64,000 nucleotides of DNA from a virus: positions 1 through 64,000 of IMG/VR virus record IMGVR_UViG_3300017917_001342; one strand, written 5' to 3'. The notes below the pieces were generated by a model. It was not told where the DNA came from and did no database searches. It worked only from the letters and a program-made list of their open reading frames with translations. This document shows positions 51,876 to 58,778 of this stretch, piece after piece. Each line of letters starts with the position of its first letter. Positions within the stretch are counted from its first letter, which is position 1. Made by a program: the position numbers and the translations under genes.

Positions 51876-53402
51876 ATGAAAATCAACGAAGTCAAAACCA
51901 CATTAAACACTCTGCGAGCCATTACAGCAGGTAGCAGTGCCAGAGTAGGTATAGAATTTGAATTGGTTATTAATAACGAAACTGGCGATTTTAGCGTATA
52001 TCCAGAACCAGATTATGAAGAAGATCAATATGTTGAATCTTCTAACTGGGAATCAATGTGTGACGACATTACGAATTTCTTTCAAGGCGAATACAACACT
52101 CGCAGTGAAATAAAAAGTGTACTAGACAATGCTAGAGAACCATTTGATGAATGGGTATTACAACAGTGGTTAGACTTAGTTAAAGATGAATTTGATGACT
52201 GGAAAAAAAAGAAATATCCAGATGACGATGATGTAGACGAAGATACATTCTACAACGAAGAATACGATGACTGGTACGACGAAGGCAAACTACTAAAACA
52301 ATACTTAGAAGAAAATGGCCTTGACCAGATGAGCGGCTGGCAAAGTCTCGAATGGCCTTATTACGCAGATCCAGAAATTCCAGTTGATGTTGATCATGTT
52401 GCTGCATCATTTCGTCGTGCTACTGGTATGCGAGCAAGTCTACAAGGTGGTTCAAACGAATACAAAATAGAATCTGACAGCAGTATTAAACCAACCAATA
52501 GCGATGATGCTGGCTTGGAATTTATCAGCCCGCCGCTCAGCATAAACCAAATGATAGACCAACTGCATAAAGTCAAAGCCTGGGCACTAGAAGGCAATGC
52601 CTACACTAATAAAAGCTGTGGGTTGCATATTAACATAAGTGTGCCTGGTTACAACATGGCAGATTTAGATTATATTAAATTAGCATTGTTTTCCGGCGAC
52701 AACTACATACTCGATACATTTGGTCGTACGGCTAATGATTATACTAGCCCTGCAATGGAACTGATAAAACGCAGAATAAAAAACAGTACTGCTAACGTAC
52801 CGCTGGCATTAGATATGCTGGCAGTTAACTTGTTGAAAAAAGCCAGCCAGACTATACACAACGGCTACGTTAACAAATATACCAGTATCAATCCCAAAGA
52901 AGACTATGTGGAATTTCGTGCAGCGGGCGGCGATTGGCTAAACATGGATCTTGACAAGGTGATAGAAACCATGCTGCGTTATGTTGTTGCATTGCAGATA
53001 GCACTTGATCCCAATGCGTATAAACGAGAATATGCAGCAAAACTCTACAAGGTGCTAAGTCCGAACAAACAGGATGATGCTGTTGCGCTGTTTGCTATGT
53101 GGAAAGCTGACAACATAGATTCGGCAGATCTCAAATCACAGTGGGCAAGAAAAATATTGTTTGCCGATCCTGAAAAAACGTTCTCACCAGAAAAAGAACG
53201 ACTAGCTGCAAACATACTCGCTAAAGAAAACCTATGGTTGATACGCGATGGCAGAACTGGTTCAATTCAACGACAGATTCGTGCTGCTACCAAAGCAGAT
53301 GCAGAAAAGAAATACCAGGAATGGTTAGATCTGTTCAGCAATCCTAGCAAGCCATACTATCTACAGAGCATTGCAGATTATCGCCGCACAAAAGTCACTT
53401 AA
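51876..53402 (+). CDS. Amidoligase-like protein (putative amidoligase/ATP-grasp-related family)
   Basis: This protein has 508 residues. RVGIEFEL (Glu27, Glu29), LEFISPPL (214-221), SCGLHINIS (247-255) and YVEFRAAGG (near 350) follow the order of conserved blocks in the predicted amidoligase family related to glutamine synthetase. Between the first two lies a long acidic insert (residues 40-160). Such enzymes are predicted to join amines to carboxylates, perhaps on peptides or cell wall. It is the only plus-strand gene here and has a late box. Confidence 0.7.
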   Translation: MKINEVKTTLNTLRAITAGSSARVGIEFELVINNETGDFSVYPEPDYEEDQYVESSNWESMCDDITNFFQGEYNTRSEIKSVLDNAREPFDEWVLQQWLDLVKDEFDDWKKKKYPDDDDVDEDTFYNEEYDDWYDEGKLLKQYLEENGLDQMSGWQSLEWPYYADPEIPVDVDHVAASFRRATGMRASLQGGSNEYKIESDSSIKPTNSDDAGLEFISPPLSINQMIDQLHKVKAWALEGNAYTNKSCGLHINISVPGYNMADLDYIKLALFSGDNYILDTFGRTANDYTSPAMELIKRRIKNSTANVPLALDMLAVNLLKKASQTIHNGYVNKYTSINPKEDYVEFRAAGGDWLNMDLDKVIETMLRYVVALQIALDPNAYKREYAAKLYKVLSPNKQDDAVALFAMWKADNIDSADLKSQWARKILFADPEKTFSPEKERLAANILAKENLWLIRDGRTGSIQRQIRAATKADAEKKYQEWLDLFSNPSKPYYLQSIADYRRTKVT

Positions 53403-53580
53403 CCAGTGATTCGATCCAGGCAGCAAATCTCTCTTGACGTAGTTCTTTTATTTGACTTTCTGTCATAGACACATATTCAATTGGACTTAGCGTAACAGAG
53501 TCTCGATGTGTGACGCTGTTATGTGCAAAATCAAAATACACAGTCCACCAACCGTCTGGACGTTGTGTTGCACCTAACAT
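53395..53580 (-). CDS. Small hypothetical protein, 61 aa
   Basis: The protein begins MLGATQRPDGWWTVYFDF and ends in a charged helix (TESQIKELRQERFAAWIESL). No family is recognised. It converges on the amidoligase gene with an 8-bp overlap. A hairpin and late box precede it, so it is probably a late product. Confidence 0.55.
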   Translation of the reverse strand: MLGATQRPDGWWTVYFDFAHNSVTHRDSVTLSPIEYVSMTESQIKELRQERFAAWIESLVK

Positions 53581-53582
53581 CT

Positions 53583-53621
53583 ACTGAGCTCCAATTAACT
53601 GTATATTTATTGAAGCTCAGT
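53583..53621 (-). promoter_or_regulatory. Late promoter AATAAATA in the loop of an 8-bp inverted repeat
   Basis: ACTGAGCT (53621-53614), late box AATAAATA (53611-53604), and AGCTCAGT (53590-53583), which overlaps the GGAG ribosome site and stops 2 bp before the ATG. RNA begun from the box lacks the 5' arm. Confidence 0.65.
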
Positions 53622-54087
53622 GACGATTTGCGTAGATGATTTCCACAAAGCCTTCATCGTGTGTGGGTTCTTCAAGCTGGCTCTTCATACCCATCACAAT
53701 GTTTGCAGGAATAGTCTTGCCAGGACGATTTGCAAGACGACGATTCAGTTCAGTGTCATCCGGAGTAGTAAAGTACACCGCAACAACGTCGTAGTGTTCA
53801 GGCACAATGGCCAGTTTCTTTTTGCGAGTTTTTGCAGTGATATTGGTTTGATCCCAGATCACAGTGCGATCAGCGGCAAACGCATCAGCAGCGTCTTTGT
53901 ACATCTGCTTTTCAGCAGCAGCAATTTCTGCTTTGAACACATCGTTGTAGGTCTTACCCTGCGCAGCCGCAGCAGCTTCGATCTTGTCGTCAGTGCTAAG
54001 AACCGTTTCGCGATCAAGACCCATGAACTTGAGCCACGTGCTTTTGCCGCTACCCGGAACGCCAATCAACATATACAGTTTCGGCAT
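53617..54087 (-). CDS. Polynucleotide 5'-kinase (P-loop kinase, Pnk-like without phosphatase)
   Basis: This protein has 156 residues. P-loop GVPGSGKST (9-17), STDD (31-34) with the likely general-base Asp, WDQTN (78-82) and the lid RRLANRPGKTIP match the kinase half of T4 Pnkp. The T4 enzyme's C-terminal phosphatase half is missing. It phosphorylates RNA or DNA 5'-OH ends, and with the ligase at 40.3 kb it would heal broken RNA. A strong promoter lies upstream. Confidence 0.85.
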   Translation of the reverse strand: MPKLYMLIGVPGSGKSTWLKFMGLDRETVLSTDDKIEAAAAAQGKTYNDVFKAEIAAAEKQMYKDAADAFAADRTVIWDQTNITAKTRKKKLAIVPEHYDVVAVYFTTPDDTELNRRLANRPGKTIPANIVMGMKSQLEEPTHDEGFVEIIYANRH

Positions 54088-54103
54088 AGTGTATCTCCTT
54101 TGT

Positions 54104-54138
54104 TGCTAGTGTTATAGCAGATTATGTTTCAGTGTCAA
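54104..54138 (-). promoter_or_regulatory. Strong host-type promoter TTGACA-N16-TATAAC
   Basis: The -35 is at 54138-54133 and the -10 at 54116-54111. A short inverted repeat TGCTA/TAGCA (54119-54115 and 54108-54104) brackets the -10. AAAGGAG then precedes the ATG of the kinase gene. Confidence 0.7.
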
Positions 54139-54328
54139 GACCCATTGGTCCCTGCATGAATTTTAAAAATCTCAAGTTGCCGTCAAGTTCTTCTTCGCTG
54201 ATGCCGCAACTCCATGCATGCAAACAGTTGGGACTATTGGTTTTACAGATAGGGCATTCCCATCCATAACTGTGTTTGAATTCATATAGTACCAAACACT
54301 TTTCACAAACCGGCGGGCCCAGTCCCAT
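54122..54328 (-). CDS. Small zinc-binding protein, 68 aa
   Basis: CEKC (residues 8-11) and CPIC (25-28), with later Cys and His residues, predict a zinc ribbon. The end, ISEEELDGNLRFLKFMQG, parallels the protein at 54303-54566 (LSDQQLESNLIFLAAIKG), so the two adjacent genes look like a tandem duplication. Confidence 0.6.
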   Translation of the reverse strand: MGLGPPVCEKCLVLYEFKHSYGWECPICKTNSPNCLHAWSCGISEEELDGNLRFLKFMQGPMGLDTET

Positions 54329-54566
54329 CTAATTTAATTCCTTTTATTGCAGCTAGAAATATCAAATTGCTTTCTAACTGCTGATCCGATAATCCACTTT
54401 CCTCAATGTCAAATTGCGGGTCACCGTTGCCGCAGATTGGACAGTTGATATAAACACCCCCGTCGTCGAAGTATAAATTGCAGACTACGGAGCAATGTTC
54501 ACACACTGCTCCGCTAGGTCTTAGATATTCGCCCCTGATGTAATTATTGAGTTGCAACCATTGCAC
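54303..54566 (-). CDS. Small zinc-binding protein, paralogue of its neighbour (start uncertain)
   Basis: CEHC and CPIC pairs and the C-terminal helix match the adjacent 68-residue protein. There is no in-frame ATG before the first Cys pair. Candidate starts are GTG at 54566 or TTG at 54557, both inside the ClpP gene and without a clear ribosome site. The frame clearly codes, but the N-terminus is unresolved. Confidence 0.5.
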   Translation of the reverse strand: MQWLQLNNYIRGEYLRPSGAVCEHCSVVCNLYFDDGGVYINCPICGNGDPQFDIEESGLSDQQLESNLIFLAAIKGIKLDGTGPAGL

Positions 54567-55152
54567 GCTTGTCAATGACTTTATCAGCAAGACCGTAGGC
54601 AACAGATTCGCTGGCAGTTAGGAATGTGTCGCGGTCCATGTCTTTTTCAAACTGTTCGTAGGTTTTGCCTGCGCTGTTGTGATCAACATAGATCTGCGTA
54701 AGTTCAACTTTCATACGTTCGATCTCCCTGTAGGTGATTGCAATGTCGCTGACCATACCCTGTGCGCCACCGCTTGGCTGATGAATCATGTGACGAGCAT
54801 GTTTCATAATATAACGATGACCAGGCTCACCTGCCTGTGCTAGTAGAGAACCCATACTAGCAGCTTGACCCATTACAAATGTGTGTACAGGACTCTTGAT
54901 AAACTGCATGGTATCATAGATGCTCATACCCGCAGTAACCGATCCACCTGGGCTGTTGATGTAAAAGTTAATCGGCGCCTTGGCATTTTCACTTTCGAGC
55001 AGCAGCAATTGCGCAACAATCAAACTGGCACTGTGATTATTAACATCAGTGTCCATAATGATAATACGGTCTTTGAGCAAACGGCTATAGATATCATAGC
55101 TGCGTTCGCCACTGGCACTTTTTTCTACTACAATAGGCACTAGATTAGGCAT
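54544..55152 (-). CDS. ClpP-like serine protease
   Basis: This protein has 202 residues. YINSPGG (64-70), GQAASMGSLL with catalytic Ser99, MIHQPSGG with His124 and DRDTFLTASESVAYGL with Asp175 reproduce the ClpP active site and handle region. It should form a barrel protease. In phages such proteins may serve prohead maturation or interact with host Clp ATPases. No ClpX or ClpA partner is seen here. Confidence 0.9.
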   Translation of the reverse strand: MPNLVPIVVEKSASGERSYDIYSRLLKDRIIIMDTDVNNHSASLIVAQLLLLESENAKAPINFYINSPGGSVTAGMSIYDTMQFIKSPVHTFVMGQAASMGSLLAQAGEPGHRYIMKHARHMIHQPSGGAQGMVSDIAITYREIERMKVELTQIYVDHNSAGKTYEQFEKDMDRDTFLTASESVAYGLADKVIDKRAMVATQ

Positions 55153-55175
55153 AGATTTTCCTTTGTTTATTTTTC

Positions 55176-55208
55176 AGTATAAATGCCGCCGACAGTTTTG
55201 TCAGCGGC
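55176..55208 (-). promoter_or_regulatory. ClpP promoter and GC-rich hairpin (possible terminator of the preceding gene)
   Basis: CTGACA (55204-55199), 17 bp, TATACT (55181-55176). The -35 and spacer lie within a GC-rich hairpin, GCCGC-GACA/TGTC-GCGGC with one mismatch (55185-55208). The hairpin contains the stop codon of the small upstream gene. A weak T-rich stretch follows, so it may also end transcription. Confidence 0.5.
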
Positions 55209-55365
55209 AAATTTGATTAATTTCGTCTGCGCTGCGATCAGACATAGCATAGCTGGCAAGACACTTGGATTGTTTTTCAGCTTTGGCATACTCGCTAACA
55301 GCAAGGCTACTAAACATTGCTATAATTGAAATAGCAGTTGCTATCATAAACCATTTAAATTCCAT
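55201..55365 (-). CDS. Small exported or membrane-anchored protein, 54 aa
   Basis: The N-terminus EFKWFMIATAISIIAMFSSL is a membrane anchor or signal sequence. A short polar domain with two Cys (KCLASYAM, NQICR) follows and would lie in the periplasm. The start is close behind the previous gene. Function unknown. Confidence 0.6.
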   Translation of the reverse strand: MEFKWFMIATAISIIAMFSSLAVSEYAKAEKQSKCLASYAMSDRSADEINQICR

Positions 55366-55366
55366 C

Positions 55367-55738
55367 TTAACGTCCTTTCAAACTTTCAACATAGCGATGA
55401 ACAAAATCGCAGAGGCTGTCGAATTCACTATAGACTTCGTTCAGGCCGCCACTGTGACCACGACTGTAGGCTTCGCCCCAAATCACACCGAATTCACTAT
55501 CGCAGAGTCCGTAATCTGCTTTGAGACGATCTTCAAATTCGCTCAGACGTTTACCAGCAGCAGTGCTGGCCGCTGCGCGAGCAGCTTCGTATTCTTTGAA
55601 TGCAACTTCGTAGGCTTCCAGTGCATCTGCATAAGCCCGTGCTTCGGCAGCCGTTGCACCATGTGCGATGCGCGGCTTTGTGGGTTTGGTAGGGTACACA
55701 ATGTCACGAGCATTGTAGTAGTTGAAATCGTAGCTCAT
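55367..55738 (-). CDS. Hypothetical helical protein, 123 aa
   Basis: The protein begins SYDFNYYNARDIVYPTKP. It then forms long Ala-rich helices (EARAYADALEAYEVAFKEYEAARAAA) and ends VYSEFDSLCDFVHRYVESLKG. This is reminiscent of small phage helical proteins, but no family is assigned. It lies 10 bp after its upstream neighbour. Confidence 0.55.
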   Translation of the reverse strand: MSYDFNYYNARDIVYPTKPTKPRIAHGATAAEARAYADALEAYEVAFKEYEAARAAASTAAGKRLSEFEDRLKADYGLCDSEFGVIWGEAYSRGHSGGLNEVYSEFDSLCDFVHRYVESLKGR

Positions 55739-55748
55739 TGTAGTCTCC

Positions 55749-55967
55749 TTATTCGCTCAGCGCAAACTGCATAAACAGCGGAGCAAGTTCGTGTTGCAGA
55801 GGTTTGCGAACACCGTAGGCAATGCAGCCAAAGCGAGTGTCCATGTCAATCTCATCTTTACCAACAGTATAGAACTTACCGTTGATACATTCAAGCACAG
55901 TTCCTTCGGGAATCTGTTGGTATTCATCAGGTGTAAACAACCACAGTTCTTCATCCCAACGCTGCAT
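55749..55967 (-). CDS. Conserved small phage protein, 72 aa
   Basis: The pattern ELWLFTPDEYQQIPEGTVLECINGK...GKDEIDMDTRFGCIAYGV is common among phage hypotheticals. It suggests a small beta domain. AGGAG lies before the ATG, and a promoter with an inverted repeat precedes it. Confidence 0.65.
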   Translation of the reverse strand: MQRWDEELWLFTPDEYQQIPEGTVLECINGKFYTVGKDEIDMDTRFGCIAYGVRKPLQHELAPLFMQFALSE

Positions 55968-55977
55968 AGCTTTCTCC

Positions 55978-56020
55978 TATGTTGTTACTTGCACAATACA
56001 ACATACTATGCGATTGTCAA
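55978..56020 (-). promoter_or_regulatory. Host-type promoter with 8-bp inverted repeat around the -10
   Basis: TTGACA (56020-56015), 16 bp, TATTGT (55998-55993). TATGTTGT and ACAACATA (56005-55998 and 55985-55978) enclose the -10 with a 12-nt loop. The 3' arm runs into GGAG. Confidence 0.7.
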
Positions 56021-56091
56021 CCACATATAAAACAACGATATAAGAAAAAATCTGTTAATGATTTCAATGTGGTATTTTTATACTATTTGAT

Positions 56092-56382
56092 TTATAGCCA
56101 ACGCAACGCAAACAGCATTGCATCTTCTTTTCGATAGAACATAAACAGTGTACCACGGCCAGATTTATCTCTGGACGTCCACGGATATTCCGCACTCAAC
56201 GACCGCCATTGATTTTTCTTGTACAAGTCTGCCATTGCACCTATGTTATCTATTAGCCAACCTCGGCAACTGGCATTGTCTTCAGTCATTGGCAATATGA
56301 CTTTGTATATTGGACTGTCAGACAGACTAACAACTTCAACTGTGTTGCTAGGATATTTGATCAGTTTGGGGTCTAAATCCAT
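56092..56382 (-). CDS. Trp-family small protein, array 2 member 1
   Basis: This protein has 96 residues. CRGWLIDNIGAMADL is the helix block and FYRKEDAMLFALRWL the end. About 110 bp of AT-rich DNA separates it from the next gene downstream. It is the last-transcribed copy of the array. Function unknown. Confidence 0.65.
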   Translation of the reverse strand: MDLDPKLIKYPSNTVEVVSLSDSPIYKVILPMTEDNASCRGWLIDNIGAMADLYKKNQWRSLSAEYPWTSRDKSGRGTLFMFYRKEDAMLFALRWL

Positions 56383-56624
56383 CGCAGCATAAACTCCATG
56401 TATTCAGATTCACGATCAAATTCCAGTGTGTAGTTGTTTCTGTTACGATGTATAAACGTAATAAAACGTCCATAGGGATGCGATTCTGCCCAGGCTCGCA
56501 TTGCATCTATTGCAGCATCGTCGGCAAAACTTTCTGTACCGAGATACACAGACCAACATTCAGGACTTACTGTGTTCAGGCGTTCGAGTACGGTTCGCGG
56601 ATAATGTCTAGTAACAGTTATCAT
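56373..56624 (-). CDS. Trp-family small protein, array 2 member 2
   Basis: This protein has 83 residues. AMRAWAESHPYGRFI corresponds to the helix block. LEFDRESEYMEFMLRWI is the terminal module. A basic start (TVTRHYPRTVLERL) replaces the usual acidic one. It overlaps both neighbours. Confidence 0.65.
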   Translation of the reverse strand: MITVTRHYPRTVLERLNTVSPECWSVYLGTESFADDAAIDAMRAWAESHPYGRFITFIHRNRNNYTLEFDRESEYMEFMLRWI

Positions 56625-56857
56625 GCATACCTCATCATAAACATCAAATGAGACTCAGCGTTTTCAAACCGCAATATGTAAAGATTAATTCTAGTACGCT
56701 CTAATGTTGCACAGTATTCGTCTTTTAATCTACGGTGCAGTACAGCACTTATATCTTTACACTTTGGATTTTCGTCGTCTAGTTCGTGAACAAAACGTTG
56801 CCACCATTCTGGGGCATCCATTAATGTACCTTTCATCTGATAACTGATTATAGCCAT
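56621..56857 (-). CDS. Trp-family small protein, array 2 member 3
   Basis: This protein has 78 residues. APEWWQRFVHELDDE pairs it with member 5 (VPQWWQRFIEHN), a subgroup with the Trp block near the N-terminus. It ends FENAESHLMFMMRYA, with Tyr for Trp. Confidence 0.6.
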   Translation of the reverse strand: MAIISYQMKGTLMDAPEWWQRFVHELDDENPKCKDISAVLHRRLKDEYCATLERTRINLYILRFENAESHLMFMMRYA

Positions 56858-57057
56858 CGCAACATAAACTCAACACGTTGTTCATCACTATCCCATTTAA
56901 CTTTTTTACCCAAATGACATCCTTGTGCAGCTAACCATTGTTCCCTGTTTGCATAATATACATTTGCATTAGCAACCTCACTATGCATCTTGTAATAATA
57001 ACGATGATATATCCGACAAATCAGTTTGCGTTCGGCATTGGGGTCAAGGCTACTCAT
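56848..57057 (-). CDS. Trp-family small protein, array 2 member 4
   Basis: This protein of 69 residues starts at the ATG overlapping the previous TGA. REQWLAAQGCHLGKKV is the first block, then WDSDEQRVEFMLRWL. It includes a Tyr-rich segment (IYHRYYYKMH). Confidence 0.65.
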   Translation of the reverse strand: MSSLDPNAERKLICRIYHRYYYKMHSEVANANVYYANREQWLAAQGCHLGKKVKWDSDEQRVEFMLRWL

Positions 57058-57308
57058 AGCCACTCCATCATGAATAACATATGTCCTTCATCTGATGCAA
57101 ATTCCAACAGATGAGGTTTACCAAATATACCGTAGTCATAATATGCATCGTAGCGCAATTCAATCACAGAGTTAATATATTCAGCAAATTCTCGAGTATT
57201 ATCAACATTAATTTTAAGGTCTATCGCGTCTTCAACGTTATGTTCGATGAACCGTTGCCACCATTGCGGAACATCCCTGCGGCGAGTGTCTAACGTGTAG
57301 GTGATCAT
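57054..57308 (-). CDS. Trp-family small protein, array 2 member 5
   Basis: This protein has 84 residues. VPQWWQRFIEHNVED near the start matches member 3. The middle is a longer Tyr-rich linker (IELRYDAYYDYG) before FASDEGHMLFMMEWL. The start ATG overlaps the preceding stop. Confidence 0.6.
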   Translation of the reverse strand: MITYTLDTRRRDVPQWWQRFIEHNVEDAIDLKINVDNTREFAEYINSVIELRYDAYYDYGIFGKPHLLEFASDEGHMLFMMEWL

Positions 57309-57532
57309 GACCACTCCAACATAAACAGTGTGTACAAACTTTCATTTGTGAATTTAACACATTCTTCGCCGGCATCTACTACTGACTGGTATCGAGTCAA
57401 TAATACATGATCAACATATCTCTCAATATTTTGATCTCTTGGCACAGTGTCTTGGCAATGTTCAATAAAATTAATCCACGGTTTTGGACATTTGTAGAGA
57501 TTATCTGGTAGCTGTATTAATATCATAGCCAT
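57305..57532 (-). CDS. Trp-family small protein, array 2 member 6
   Basis: This protein has 75 residues from the ATG at 57532; a second in-frame ATG at 57526 overlaps the previous stop. KPWINFIEHCQDTVP relates it to members 3 and 5. The ending is FTNESLYTLFMLEWS. Confidence 0.6.
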   Translation of the reverse strand: MAMILIQLPDNLYKCPKPWINFIEHCQDTVPRDQNIERYVDHVLLTRYQSVVDAGEECVKFTNESLYTLFMLEWS

Positions 57533-57783
57533 GTAAGAAGGAACTGTGTCCGTTCTCCCTCTGTATTGAAGTATGCTAGATTGCTAATATTCCAAACACC
57601 ATGTTCATCGAGCCACTGTTTGATCTCGTCCATACGCTGTGCTTCTTCACTGTTGACACCAGCTTTGTATTCAAAGCGTATGCCAAACTGTTCAGGGCTT
57701 GGCTCAACTACCCAGACATCTTCTTCAACCTGATGTGGTGTTTCATTTTCAGGTAGATAAAATTTTACAAACTTAATTGCCAT
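57523..57783 (-). CDS. Trp-family small protein, array 2 member 7
   Basis: This protein has 86 residues and an acidic, Pro-containing start (FYLPENETPHQVEEDVW). EIKQWLDEHGVWNIS and FNTEGERTQFLLTWL follow. Three bases separate it from the stop of the next upstream gene. Confidence 0.65.
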   Translation of the reverse strand: MAIKFVKFYLPENETPHQVEEDVWVVEPSPEQFGIRFEYKAGVNSEEAQRMDEIKQWLDEHGVWNISNLAYFNTEGERTQFLLTWL

Positions 57784-57786
57784 TGT

Positions 57787-57996
57787 TTATAACCATCTCA
57801 ATTTAAACAGCGTAGCAGTGTCCTTGTTTACAAATTCAAATACTGCACGATCAAAGTCGAATGGATGATACCGCCACGACCCCCATCGGTTAAACCCTTG
57901 CTCAGCCAACCATTCACAAGCACTTCTAACATCACTGTCGGCAATTACAACCTGATATCTATGTGGAGACGTAGTCCAGTAATCATTTGCAGTCAT
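57787..57996 (-). CDS. Trp-family small protein, array 2 member 8
   Basis: This protein of 69 residues starts at the ATG overlapping the previous stop. ACEWLAEQGFNRWGSW and FVNKDTATLFKLRWL are among the clearest examples of the two blocks, which makes it a good search seed for the family. Confidence 0.7.
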   Translation of the reverse strand: MTANDYWTTSPHRYQVVIADSDVRSACEWLAEQGFNRWGSWRYHPFDFDRAVFEFVNKDTATLFKLRWL

Positions 57997-58385
57997 AGCC
58001 AACTCATTTTAAACGCTAACGCATCTTCTTCATACGCAAACCAGAACAAGTTGTTTCTATATACAACAGAACCTAGTTTGCAGTTGTCTCGTATCCACCC
58101 TTGATAATCTGGGTAAGGGTCGTCGCCCCATCGCCATTGAACTTGCACGTATGAGTATCCAGCGGTTTTCATATCATCAACCCAATGAGTGCGCCTGCGA
58201 TTATTAAGACGCAGAAAGTGTTGATAATTCTGTTTAGTGAATTGCATACCGGTTTCATCAATATGGATTATTTTAGCAGGCACTATTGTATGACTATACA
58301 AGCTGTTAAGATCAAAGTTTAAGATATAGTTTTGTGCATGCTCTGTGATTTGAGTTGCAATTGAAGGATCATATAGCTGTGTCAT
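57993..58385 (-). CDS. Trp-family protein with basic helix, array 2 member 9
   Basis: This protein has 130 residues. A subgroup block YQHFLRLNNRRRTHW (also in the next two genes) precedes YQGWIRDNCKLGSVV and AYEEDALAFKMSWL. The added basic helix could bind nucleic acid. The N-terminal 55 residues are unassigned. Confidence 0.65.
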   Translation of the reverse strand: MTQLYDPSIATQITEHAQNYILNFDLNSLYSHTIVPAKIIHIDETGMQFTKQNYQHFLRLNNRRRTHWVDDMKTAGYSYVQVQWRWGDDPYPDYQGWIRDNCKLGSVVYRNNLFWFAYEEDALAFKMSWL

Positions 58386-58777
58386 AGCCAATGCATCTTA
58401 AACAGTACAGCATCGTTGTCATAGGCAAACCAAAAATAATTGTGTCCACTGACCCAGGTACCTGGTTTGAGGTTTGTGTTGCACCAATCGCGTTGTGCAA
58501 TATAACCGTTTGAAGTTTTAACATAGCTGTAACCCGCAGCTTTCAACTCGTCAAACCGCTGACGTTTTTTACGATTGTAGAGTCTTACAAAATGTTGATA
58601 GTGTGCTTTTTCCATATCAAATATTACAGCTATTTCATTTTTAAAAAATTCGTTCCAAAAATACAGTACCTGTGTTACACTCTTGCCAAGGCCTCTACTT
58701 TTTAAAACAGTTATCGTATGCGGCTTCATACCCTGTGTGGTCGGCATGAAGTAATCGCTTTCTATGTCTATTATCAT
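58382..58777 (-). CDS. Trp-family protein with basic helix, array 2 member 10
   Basis: This protein has 131 residues and is closely similar to its downstream neighbour across the last 75: YQHFVRLYNRKKRQRF, AQRDWCNTNLKPGTW and AYDNDAVLFKMHWL. The pair looks like a recent duplication. Confidence 0.65.
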   Translation of the reverse strand: MIIDIESDYFMPTTQGMKPHTITVLKSRGLGKSVTQVLYFWNEFFKNEIAVIFDMEKAHYQHFVRLYNRKKRQRFDELKAAGYSYVKTSNGYIAQRDWCNTNLKPGTWVSGHNYFWFAYDNDAVLFKMHWL

Positions 58778-58778
58778 G

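Noticed and set aside
55185-55208. A strong rho-independent terminator
   Set aside because: The GC-rich stem is good, but the following T-stretch is weak and the sequence overlaps a plausible ClpP promoter. It is recorded only as a possible terminator.
23662-56020. The promoter hairpins as N4-type virion RNA polymerase promoters
   Set aside because: The hairpins surround ordinary TTGACA/-10 or T4-type late boxes, and no giant N4-like polymerase is seen here. Single-stranded hairpin promoters are not needed to explain them.
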